A stretch of 5,680 nucleotides of DNA from Candidatus Nomurabacteria bacterium (GCA_943359705.1 CALRIB010000052.1:1-5680); one strand, 5' to 3'; counted from the first letter of the stretch, positions 1 through 4,802 are shown. Program-made: numbers and translations. Notes: a model not told the origin generated them from the sequence alone.

Positions 1-29
1 TTCTCTTCATCAGTCTCTCCAACATTTGG

Positions 30-104
30 CGCTTGCCGCAGGGCAAGCGATTCAACAACTCCTCTAAGGAGTTCCAATACACTACGCTTCTTTAAAACGA
101 AGCT
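30..104. repeat. Cluster of three short hairpins in left non-coding region
   Basis: Three stem-loops follow each other in gene-free sequence. The first is a perfect 8-bp stem (30-37 with 42-49, CGCTTGCC/GGCAAGCG, 4-base loop). The second is a perfect 7-bp stem (57-63 with 67-73, AACTCCT/AGGAGTT, 3-base loop). The third is a 5-bp stem (GCTTC/GAAGC, about 87-91 with 99-103). Neither strand has a long T-run directly after them, so they are not convincing terminators. Read on the minus strand they could form the structured leader of a gene starting near the left edge: a minus-strand ATG lies at 10-8, preceded by GGAGAG (20-15). Only three codons of it are visible, so no gene is called. Confidence 0.45.
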
Positions 105-123
105 CAAGTTCTCTTATCAAACA

Positions 124-169
124 TAAAAAGAAGACGGCGAGGTCGGGAATCGAATCCCGAACTCGCCGT
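124..169 (-). terminator. Rho-independent terminator of the CBS gene
   Basis: On the minus strand, about 40 bases past the CBS stop codon, a long stem-loop is followed by CTTCTTTTTA. The stem has an outer 8-bp helix (134-141 with 162-169, ACGGCGAG/CTCGCCGT), one mismatch (142/161), an inner 6-bp helix (143-148 with 155-160, TCGGGA/TCCCGA) and a 6-base loop. A strong GC stem followed by a T-rich tract is the classic intrinsic terminator form. It probably ends transcription of the CBS gene, and of sod if the two are cotranscribed. Confidence 0.85.
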
Positions 170-209
170 TGGCGCATGTGTGCAGTGTGTGCCCTTGTGG
201 GCGCGGATT

Positions 210-644
210 CTAAGCGGTGCGGATATAATCCTTGGCCGCAGCCGCCTCCCGCTCAGATTGGTCGAGCTTGTACTTCGTGATATCTCCGCTGGAGATGATC
301 CCGCACAGCGCAAACTTCTCGTCGACAATCGGAACGTGGCGGAACTTCCGTCCGCTCGTCAGTTCTTCGAGGTCGTTGACGCTAGTGTTGAGAGGCCGCG
401 TCACCACGTCCTTCGTCATGTACTCGCTTACCAGTTGATGCAGAGCCTTGTCGCTCTTCCTGGCGACTGCTCGGAGCAAATCGCGTTCGGTGAAGATACC
501 GAGGACGCGACGACCGGCGCCGGTGATGACAACTGAGCCGATTTTGAGCTCCGTCATCTGCTGCGCGGCGAGCAAAAGCGTTGCGTTCCCCGGAATTGTG
601 GCGACATCGCTACCTTTGATGGCAAGGATCAATTTCGCAGTCAT
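210..644 (-). CDS. Two-CBS-domain protein (probable nucleotide-sensing regulator)
   Basis: This 144-residue protein consists almost entirely of a tandem CBS pair (Bateman module). The first CBS repeat spans about residues 8-62 and ends in the typical GIFTERDLLRAVA segment (49-61). The second spans about 74-128, with RHVPIVD (102-108) and GIISSGDITKY (115-125). CBS pairs usually bind adenosine nucleotides or S-adenosylmethionine and regulate a partner. No catalytic or DNA-binding domain is attached here, so the partner is unknown. The tail (129-144) is short and Ala/charge-rich. The ATG start is supported by a purine-rich Shine-Dalgarno AGGGAGGG (653-660) about 10 bases upstream. The gene lies 83 bases after sod on the same strand and is followed by a strong terminator. 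Cytoplasmic location is inferred, as no membrane segment is seen. The domain call is firm, but the ligand and role are open. Confidence 0.93.
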   Translation of the reverse strand: MTAKLILAIKGSDVATIPGNATLLLAAQQMTELKIGSVVITGAGRRVLGIFTERDLLRAVARKSDKALHQLVSEYMTKDVVTRPLNTSVNDLEELTSGRKFRHVPIVDEKFALCGIISSGDITKYKLDQSEREAAAAKDYIRTA

Positions 645-652
645 GGGCGTGA

Positions 653-660
653 GCCCTCCC
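653..660 (-). promoter_or_regulatory. Shine-Dalgarno of the CBS gene
   Basis: The minus strand reads AGGGAGGG about 9-10 bases before the ATG at 644. It fixes the start codon, and it shows that this genome uses Shine-Dalgarno initiation for some genes although several neighbours look leaderless. Confidence 0.65.
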
Positions 661-668
661 TAGTGAAT

Positions 669-711
669 GTGCAGTTTTCGCCGTCGGATGACAGCGGGGA
701 AAGTCTTGCAC
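669..711 (-). other. Imperfect hairpin between sod and the CBS gene
   Basis: The arms are GTGCA/TGCAC (669-673 with 707-711), TTTC/GAAA (676-679 with 699-702) and CCG/CGG (681-683 with 695-697), with small internal mismatches and an 11-base loop. It begins 17 bases after the sod stop codon on the minus strand. No T-tract follows, so it could be a weak terminator, an mRNA 3'-end stabiliser or chance. Confidence 0.3.
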
Positions 712-727
712 GCGGCGTGAATCTTGT

Positions 728-1321
728 CTATTGAAGCGCTTCGAAGCGTTTTTCGATGATACTCCAGTTCAAGTTTTTGAAAAATGCGTCGATGTATTTG
801 CCTTTGCCCTGGGCACCGTAGTCGAGGATGAATGCGTGCTCCCACACGTCGAGCGCGAGGATGATGGGGAGGGTAGCGAAGTGGCCTTGGTGCTGTTCGC
901 CGCTGAAGCCGATGAGGAAAGACTTGGCCTCGGTGTCGTAGTAGAGAATCGCCCATCCCGGTCCGCGCATTTTGGCGACATTTGTGACGACATTTTTTAC
1001 CATATCCGCTCCGCCCTCGCTCTCAAATGCCGTTGCGAGTTTGCCTTTTGCATCCAATTCTTTTGCGCCGCCCTCAAACTGCGGGAAGTAGTGTTCGTGC
1101 AGCCGCATGCCGCCGAATTCAAACGAGCGGCGACGCACCAGCTCTGCGAGTGCGTGCGCATTCTTCTCGGGGTCTTTCATGAGGTCTTCGAGCGCAGCTG
1201 AAATTGCGTTGAAATTTTTGACGTACCCTTCGTAGAGGCCGATATGCTCGGTCATCGTCTTTTCCGAAATTCCATCAACAGTCGGGATGTTGAATTTCTT
1301 TGCTTGGTAGGTGGTGAACAT
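728..1321 (-). CDS. Superoxide dismutase, Fe/Mn family
   Basis: The predicted enzyme converts superoxide to oxygen and hydrogen peroxide. Its 197 residues are normal for the family. The four metal ligands are visible: His26, His77 (LHEHYF), Asp158 and His162, the last two in the signature DVWEHA (158-163). An outer-sphere Gln/His candidate lies in EQHQ (142-145). The C-terminal part ends in FFKNLNWSIIEKRF, matching the family's usual close. Two points are unusual. The segment after His26 is EHIGLYEGYV, so the gateway Tyr33 sits seven residues from His26 rather than the eight in E. coli SodB, and the usual second His pair is missing. The residue two before the ligand Asp is Ala156, where E. 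coli MnSOD has Gly and FeSOD has Thr, so metal choice cannot be read off. No signal peptide is visible, so it is probably cytoplasmic. The gene is divergent from the ComEC-like gene and upstream of the CBS gene. Whether it should be called sodA or sodB is undecided. Confidence 0.95.
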   Translation of the reverse strand: MFTTYQAKKFNIPTVDGISEKTMTEHIGLYEGYVKNFNAISAALEDLMKDPEKNAHALAELVRRRSFEFGGMRLHEHYFPQFEGGAKELDAKGKLATAFESEGGADMVKNVVTNVAKMRGPGWAILYYDTEAKSFLIGFSGEQHQGHFATLPIILALDVWEHAFILDYGAQGKGKYIDAFFKNLNWSIIEKRFEALQ

Positions 1322-1364
1322 GTTAGAGATTCTTAGTGAGTAAAACGAACTTAGAAGGTCTTAC

Positions 1365-1401
1365 ACCCGTCACTTTCTTGAATGCTTAGAAAGTGCCGGG
1401 T
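1365..1401. repeat. Imperfect 14-bp stem-loop in the divergent intergenic region
   Basis: The arms are ACCCG plus CACTTTCT (1365-1369, 1371-1378) and AGAAAGTG plus CGGGT (1388-1395, 1397-1401), with one T/C mismatch and a 9-base loop. It lies between the divergent sod and ComEC-like genes. No T-tract follows on either strand, so a terminator is unlikely. It could be an operator, a 5'-leader structure for one of the genes, or a dispersed palindromic repeat. Confidence 0.6.
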
Positions 1402-1403
1402 CA

Positions 1404-1438
1404 AGAATCTGTAATTCGCTGCGCTCATAACAGATTCT
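1404..1438. repeat. Perfect 9-bp inverted repeat in the divergent intergenic region
   Basis: AGAATCTGT (1404-1412) pairs perfectly with ACAGATTCT (1430-1438) around a 17-base loop. The loop on the minus strand contains GAGCGCAGCGA. It starts two bases after the preceding hairpin, so the two palindromes stand side by side. Such paired palindromes are typical of REP-like dispersed elements, but one window cannot show whether this sequence recurs. Confidence 0.6.
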
Positions 1439-1465
1439 ACGAGTATACACCGAGGTTAATGAAGG

Positions 1466-1480
1466 TAGAATGATATTTCC
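1466..1480 (+). promoter_or_regulatory. -10 box and near-leaderless start of the ComEC-like gene
   Basis: TAGAAT (1466-1471) matches the -10 consensus at 5 of 6 positions and is followed by 9 bases and then ATG at 1481. Transcription would begin about 2 bases before the start codon. No Shine-Dalgarno sequence is placed correctly: GAAGG at 1461-1465 is too far upstream. I see no clear -35 box. Confidence 0.5.
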
Positions 1481-2335
1481 ATGCGACGGAGCGTACAGAT
1501 AAAAAGCATCGCAATTCTCGCCCTTTTCCTACTCACAATGGGCATTTGGTATGCGGCGCTTCGCGAAGATCGGCACGGCATCCTCACGGTGTCTTTCCTC
1601 GATATCGGCCAGGGCGACTCAATATATATAGAAGCGCCGAGCGGGCGACAGGTACTGATTGACGGCGGCTCCGATTCATCCGTGATACGCCGACTGTCGC
1701 AAGTGATGCCTTTTTGGGATCGTTCAATAGACGTGGTTGTCGGCACGCATCCGGACGCCGACCACATCGGCGGACTGGTGGATGTATTGCCGCGCTACTC
1801 CGTAGGCATGGTGGTGCAATCGAGCGTGCAGGGGAGTACGGCGACATGGAAAACATTTGAAAGAGAAATTTCCGAAGAAGGTGCGCAGGTTGTGATTGCA
1901 AAACGCGGACAAATAATTGATTTAGGCGAAGGGGCATATTTGGAAGTTCTATTTCCCGACCGCGATGTGCCAAAAGTTGAAACCAATACCGGCTGCGTCG
2001 TTACGCGGCTCGTGTACGGAGCGACCTCCTTTCTCTTACCGTGCGATACCACACAGGCGGTCGAGAAATATATTGTTGGTCTTGACGGAGCCGCTCTTAA
2101 ATCAAACGTTTTAAAAGCGGCGCACCATGGTTCAAAAACATCTTCGGCGCCTCTCTTTGTCGGATTTACTCAACCCGAATACGGTGTTATCTCTCGCGGC
2201 TGTAACAATTCGTACGGCCATCCTAATCAAGAAACACTCGATACCTTCGCACGCTTCGATATTCCTATTTCGGATACTTGCAAAGACGGCACGATTACGT
2301 TCGTGTCCGACGGGAAAACAGTTACGAAACGTTAG
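1481..2335 (+). CDS. Membrane-anchored ComEC/Rec2-type metallo-beta-lactamase-fold protein
   Basis: This 284-residue protein has a basic N-terminus and one hydrophobic segment (about 10-27), then a metallo-beta-lactamase-fold domain that should lie outside the membrane. Motifs in order are FLDIGQGDS (39-47), LIDGG (59-63), the metal-binding THPDADHIGG (89-98), LLPCD (185-189), AAHHGSKTS (213-221) and YGHPN (245-249). This set is characteristic of the C-terminal domain of ComEC/Rec2, the DNA-uptake channel. The multi-pass competence domain of ComEC is absent, so it is a stand-alone hydrolase. A nuclease or phosphodiesterase role is inferred. Four cysteines (172, 188, 241, 267) occupy positions where relatives I can recall usually lack Cys. 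LLPCD replaces the common LLTGD/LLPGD, and Asp189 is kept. The stop codon overlaps that of convergent rpmB. Fold and motifs are firm, but the substrate is unknown. Confidence 0.9.
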   Translation: MRRSVQIKSIAILALFLLTMGIWYAALREDRHGILTVSFLDIGQGDSIYIEAPSGRQVLIDGGSDSSVIRRLSQVMPFWDRSIDVVVGTHPDADHIGGLVDVLPRYSVGMVVQSSVQGSTATWKTFEREISEEGAQVVIAKRGQIIDLGEGAYLEVLFPDRDVPKVETNTGCVVTRLVYGATSFLLPCDTTQAVEKYIVGLDGAALKSNVLKAAHHGSKTSSAPLFVGFTQPEYGVISRGCNNSYGHPNQETLDTFARFDIPISDTCKDGTITFVSDGKTVTKR

Positions 2336-2574
2336 ACAAGTCCGGCTTTCTGGAGCGTGATGAATGCTCCGCGCTTTTTCATTGTTTTGAGGCCTTTGGC
2401 TGAAACCGTGATCGTCACTTTCCTGTTAAGTTCAGGAATGAAAATCGTTTTCTTCTGGAGATTGACCTGGCGGCGGCGTTTGCCGGTAGGGTTGAACTTG
2501 GTCGCACGCGTGCGGTTGGAGTACCCCCCGCCGACCTGGGATTTCTTGCCTGTGATGTCGCACTCTCGAGCCAT
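2332..2574 (-). CDS. rpmB: Large-subunit ribosomal protein L28
   Basis: The product is an 80-residue basic protein starting MARECDITGKKSQVGG. This is the L28 signature (R-x-C-x-ITGK), followed by a Lys/Arg-rich RNA-binding stretch (TGKRRRQVNLQKK, 30-42) and a C-terminal half with VSAKGLKTMKKRG (57-69). L28 binds 23S rRNA in the 50S subunit. Only Cys5 is present, so the four-Cys zinc site of some L28 forms is absent. An in-frame ATG exists 18 codons upstream, at 2628, but its extension runs through the promoter and the left inverted-repeat arm and looks unlike L28. The ATG at 2574 is therefore chosen. The gene converges with the ComEC-like gene: the stop codons share bases (TAG at 2333-2335 on plus, TAA at 2334-2332 on minus). 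No terminator is visible just past the end, so its transcript probably runs into antisense of the neighbour. Confidence 0.96.
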   Translation of the reverse strand: MARECDITGKKSQVGGGYSNRTRATKFNPTGKRRRQVNLQKKTIFIPELNRKVTITVSAKGLKTMKKRGAFITLQKAGLV

Positions 2575-2576
2575 AA

Positions 2577-2600
2577 TGAGCGTGCAATGTAGCACGCTCA
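2577..2600. repeat. Perfect 9-bp palindrome over the rpmB promoter
   Basis: TGAGCGTGC (2577-2585) and GCACGCTCA (2592-2600) are exact inverted copies around the 6-base centre AATGTA. On the minus strand that centre is the rpmB -10 hexamer, TACATT. The dyad ends two bases before the rpmB ATG. It could be an operator or an mRNA/DNA hairpin at the promoter. There is no T-tract on either side to suggest a terminator. Confidence 0.65.
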
Positions 2601-2614
2601 AATGTAAAATGCAA
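2586..2614 (-). promoter_or_regulatory. rpmB promoter (TTGCAT-17-TACATT, extended -10)
   Basis: The minus strand has TTGCAT (2614-2609), 17 bases, then TACATT (2591-2586), preceded by TGC as in extended -10 promoters. Transcription should start near 2579, leaving about 5 bases before the ATG at 2574, so the message is nearly leaderless. The -35 element lies inside the left arm of the inverted repeat that encloses the S23-type gene. Confidence 0.6.
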
Positions 2615-2632
2615 AAACCAAAATGCAAACTG
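2608..2632. repeat. Left arm of a 25-base inverted repeat flanking the S23-type gene
   Basis: Bases 2608-2632 match the reverse complement of 3016-3040 at 22 of 25 positions, with no gaps. Mismatches fall at repeat positions 10, 16 and 23. The shared core reads AATGCAAAA, CCAAA, TGCAAA, TG. The ATG of the S23-type gene (2623) lies inside this arm, so the arm codes for the first three residues. The two arms bound a 433-base unit. Confidence 0.75.
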
Positions 2633-2994
2633 ACAAAGACAAATTTAAAAAGGAATTCATAGCTCGACTTGTCGCGCTGACCGTTCGAGTTTTACGATTT
2701 GCGACCAAGCTTCGGCAAGACAAAAATCTCTGGGCTGTTGCTGATCAACTCATTCGTTGTACCGGTTCTGTCGGCGCGAATGTTGTAGAAGCGAAAGGTT
2801 CGCCAAGTACTCGAGACTACACGCGCTTCTTCGAGATCGCCCTGAAGTCGGCGAATGAGACGAAGTACTGGTTGGTCGTCATTCGCGAATATTCAACGGA
2901 GCTCAGAGACGAAGCGAATTCCATTCTCGACGAAGCCGACCAAGTGGGAAAGATAATCGGCTCCAGCGTTTTGACACTCAAAGGCAAGAGATAG
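2623..2994 (+). CDS. Four-helix-bundle protein, S23 (23S rRNA intervening-sequence) family
   Basis: This 123-residue protein carries the family hallmarks ADQLIRCTGSVGANVVEAKG (40-59) and TRFFEIALKSANETKYWL (67-84) in a fully helical, four-helix pattern. The length is typical. Relatives are encoded in intervening sequences within 23S rRNA genes of some bacteria, and are structurally related to Avd of diversity-generating retroelements. The family's function is unproven, though nucleic-acid binding is suspected. The protein is Lys/Arg-rich at both ends and has no membrane segment. ATG 2623 is the first possible start, since an in-frame TAA lies at 2605-2607. There is no Shine-Dalgarno. TAAAAT (2605-2610) could be a -10 box giving a leader of about 6 bases. 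The gene is enclosed by a 25-base inverted repeat. No rRNA or reverse-transcriptase sequence adjoins it here, so it stands alone between rpmB and the M50 gene. Confidence 0.92.
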   Translation: MQTDKDKFKKEFIARLVALTVRVLRFATKLRQDKNLWAVADQLIRCTGSVGANVVEAKGSPSTRDYTRFFEIALKSANETKYWLVVIREYSTELRDEANSILDEADQVGKIIGSSVLTLKGKR

Positions 2995-3015
2995 TTCATT
3001 TCTGCTTTTACACTA

Positions 3016-3040
3016 CATTTTGCACTTTGGATTTTGCATT
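3016..3040. repeat. Right arm of the 25-base inverted repeat flanking the S23-type gene
   Basis: This arm is the inverted partner of 2608-2632 (22/25 match) and begins 22 bases after the S23-type stop codon. It ends five bases before the -10 box of the M50 gene. No duplicated target sequence is evident outside the two arms. A transcript across the whole unit could pair the arms into a stem, with the gene in the loop. Confidence 0.75.
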
Positions 3041-3056
3041 CTGGTATAGTTCCTCT
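3020..3056 (+). promoter_or_regulatory. Leaderless promoter of the M50 protease gene
   Basis: An extended -10 element, TGGTATAGT (3042-3050, hexamer TATAGT), sits 6 bases before the ATG at 3057, so the start codon would be at or beside the first transcribed base. No Shine-Dalgarno sequence is present. A weak -35-like TTGCAC (3020-3025, 19-base spacer) falls inside the right inverted-repeat arm. Confidence 0.65.
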
Positions 3057-3671
3057 ATGCAGATTGAGTACTTCATCATTCTTATCTTCTCCATCATTCT
3101 CCACGAAGTCGCGCACGGCTACATGGCCGACAAGCTGGGCGACCCGACGGCACGCTATGCGGGAAGGCTGACGCTCAATCCGATTCCGCACATTGATATG
3201 GTCGGCTCCATTATCGTGCCGCTTCTTTCTGTGCTCTCGCCCGGCAGTTTCCTTTTTGGCTGGGCCAAGCCGGTACCGTACAACCCGTACAACCTCACCA
3301 AAGCGCCTCGCTACGGGGAAGTGCTCGTCGCAGCGGCCGGGCCACTGACCAATTTCGCCCTCGCCGCCGTCTTCGCCATCCTCATCAGATTTTCCTTCGA
3401 CATTTCTTTTTTTAACATCTGCTTCATCGGCATCATCGTCAATTTATGGCTCGGCATTATGAACCTCATCCCCATTCCGCCCCTCGACGGCTCGAAAGTG
3501 ATTGAGATCTTCATCCCGCGCTCGCTCTCCTACGACTACAAGCTCTGGCGTGCGCGCTTGGAAACGAATCCCTTCCTCGGTTTCGGCATCTTGCTCGTCG
3601 TGCTCTACGTCTTCGGCGGCACCTTCGGCAATTTTGTTTACGGACTGGCTACGACTATCGCCGGTGCCTAA
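3057..3671 (+). CDS. Site-2-type intramembrane metalloprotease (peptidase family M50)
   Basis: This 204-residue multi-pass membrane protein has the zinc-protease motif HEVAH (His16, Glu17, His20) in its first transmembrane helix. The third-ligand motif is PPLDG (141-145, Asp144) in a later helix. Between them are LNPIPHIDMVGSIIVP (40-55), GWAKPVPYNPYNL (68-80) and AAAGPLTN (92-99), which are typical of the compact bacterial M50B 'site-2 protease family' proteins. No PDZ domain is present, unlike RseP. Such enzymes cut transmembrane helices, often in signalling; the substrate here is unknown. A final hydrophobic helix (about 174-196) closes the protein. ATG 3057 is preferred over the in-frame TTG at 3027, because the TTG lies in the inverted-repeat arm and would place the promoter inside the gene. 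The next gene begins 54 bases downstream on the same strand. Confidence 0.94.
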   Translation: MQIEYFIILIFSIILHEVAHGYMADKLGDPTARYAGRLTLNPIPHIDMVGSIIVPLLSVLSPGSFLFGWAKPVPYNPYNLTKAPRYGEVLVAAAGPLTNFALAAVFAILIRFSFDISFFNICFIGIIVNLWLGIMNLIPIPPLDGSKVIEIFIPRSLSYDYKLWRARLETNPFLGFGILLVVLYVFGGTFGNFVYGLATTIAGA

Positions 3672-3694
3672 GCTGTACCCCCAGCCGTCAATCG

Positions 3695-3713
3695 AGCGCG
3701 CGTCTCGCGTGCT
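3695..3713. repeat. Hairpin at the promoter of the exported-protein gene
   Basis: AGCGCGCG (3695-3702) pairs with CGCGTGCT (3706-3713), with one G-T pair, around a 3-base loop. Its right arm contains the TG of the next gene's extended -10 box. It may end transcripts from the M50 gene weakly (no T-tract) or act as an operator. It may also be chance in GC-rich sequence. Confidence 0.4.
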
Positions 3714-3725
3714 ACAGTCAAATCG
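3710..3725 (+). promoter_or_regulatory. Leaderless promoter of the exported Pro/Thr-rich protein gene
   Basis: The extended -10 element TGCTACAGT (3710-3718, hexamer TACAGT) lies 7 bases before the ATG at 3726, with no Shine-Dalgarno sequence and no clear -35 box. The geometry is the same as at the M50 gene, which supports leaderless transcription. Confidence 0.6.
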
Positions 3726-4775
3726 ATGCGCACGTCGCGCCACAAGAAAAAAGCCTCTTCACTTGCCCCGATACGGGCGCTGGCGTTGACCGTCGTTATC
3801 CTTATCGCCGTCAGCACGAGCGTTATCGGCATCGACAGCCAATCCCAATTTGCCGCGAGTGCTCCCGCGAGCGGTACTCTGACCAGCACAACACCGAAGA
3901 CGTGCGATGAGGCAAAACAGAAAGCGCTCCAGGGCGAGAAAGAGAATGACGGTCCGGCGACGGCAGTCGTTACAGGCGCAGTGAAGAGCGGGACGGATGC
4001 GAGCGACTGTTTCAGCGCATTCATGACTGCCACGGGCAAGGACAAAAAGAAACAGGGCAAGAAACTTACTGTCGACGATTACGAATGTCACGGCCGAACG
4101 TCCGTCACCAACGTGAAGATAGGAAGCGTAAAGGACAACTCTTCTCCCTCCAAAGGTCTCCAGTCGGGCAAATGTAAGCGCACGGTAATCAATGATCCGA
4201 AGGTCACCAATCCGGCCGGAGCGAAGCCGTCATCGAGCGCACCGCCGAGCGGAAAAGACGAAAAACCGCAGGCAGGCGGTCAGCCGCCGCAGATGCCGCA
4301 AATACCGCAGCCGCCACCTGACAAAGGTGGTCAGCCGACGCCGCCAACTACTGCGACAAATTGTGCGGACAAATCCGCTGCCGGTTGCCAGACTCCGCCC
4401 GTCTCTTCGACGCTAAACGCCGCCGCTCCGACAACCCCCGCCGCCGACGTTTCCGCAAACTCCACAAACGCCGCTCTCAATAATTTCGCGCAGCCGACAC
4501 CGGCAGAACAAAAGCCCGCCGCGACACCGCAAGGTCCCGTCACAAGCCAAACAACTATCACGGGCACGCCAGTCAACAACAATATCCCGCTCGACGTCGT
4601 GACTATGAAAGTCATTCCGCCCGTCAACCCGGCGCAAACGGCGCCGGCCTCCGAAAGTTCCAACGCCTACGTTCAGGGCTCGCTCGGCGGCTCACCCGTA
4701 AATACTTCGCCGGTCACCACAGCGTCTCTTTCGCAGAAATCCTGCTGGCTCCCATGGCTTGGCTGCATCTTCTAA
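3726..4775 (+). CDS. Exported Pro/Thr/Ala-rich cysteine-containing protein of unknown function
   Basis: I do not recognise the family. The 349 residues begin with a basic stretch (RTSRHKKK) and a hydrophobic segment (about 17-36), so the protein is probably exported or anchored by its N-terminus. A region at 57-155 holds four cysteines (60, 95, 121, 150) amid Lys-rich, mostly polar sequence and may be a small disulfide-bonded domain. Residues 160-210 form a Pro/Gln/Gly/Lys-rich linker. A second Cys pair (213, 221) precedes a long Thr/Ala/Pro/Asn-rich stretch (222-335) resembling a wall- or surface-spanning spacer. The protein ends abruptly in SCWLPWLGCIF (339-349), with Cys340 and Cys347. The eight cysteines all lie in the predicted exported part. 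It starts 54 bases after the M50 gene and has its own leaderless promoter. A surface or envelope role is inferred from composition only. Confidence 0.8.
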   Translation: MRTSRHKKKASSLAPIRALALTVVILIAVSTSVIGIDSQSQFAASAPASGTLTSTTPKTCDEAKQKALQGEKENDGPATAVVTGAVKSGTDASDCFSAFMTATGKDKKKQGKKLTVDDYECHGRTSVTNVKIGSVKDNSSPSKGLQSGKCKRTVINDPKVTNPAGAKPSSSAPPSGKDEKPQAGGQPPQMPQIPQPPPDKGGQPTPPTTATNCADKSAAGCQTPPVSSTLNAAAPTTPAADVSANSTNAALNNFAQPTPAEQKPAATPQGPVTSQTTITGTPVNNNIPLDVVTMKVIPPVNPAQTAPASESSNAYVQGSLGGSPVNTSPVTTASLSQKSCWLPWLGCIF

Positions 4776-4802
4776 AAAGGCAGGTGTCTTGCGTGCGCAT
4801 AT

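Noticed and set aside
134..169. tRNA-like T-arm plus acceptor stem
   Set aside because: The loop resembles a T-loop (TTCGAT on minus), but there is no D arm, no anticodon arm and the loop length is wrong. The following T-tract makes it an intrinsic terminator.
731..1201. Plus-strand open frame inside sod
   Set aside because: It is the complement of a clear SOD coding sequence, and its product shows no family features.
1365..1438. CRISPR array
   Set aside because: There are only two different palindromes and no repeated unit with spacers. No cas gene is present.
2575..2628. Upstream extension of rpmB to the ATG at 2628
   Set aside because: The 18 extra residues are hydrophobic and His/Cys-rich, unlike L28. 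They overlap the promoter, the palindrome and the repeat arm.
3027..3056. TTG start ten codons upstream for the M50 protease
   Set aside because: It lies inside the inverted-repeat arm and would put the extended -10 box within the coding region. The ATG at 3057 fits the leaderless promoter.
3348..3366. Possible target-site duplication or further mobile-element parts around the S23-type unit
   Set aside because: I compared the bases outside both arms (before 2608 and after 3040) and found no matching short repeat. No transposase or reverse transcriptase is present in the window.
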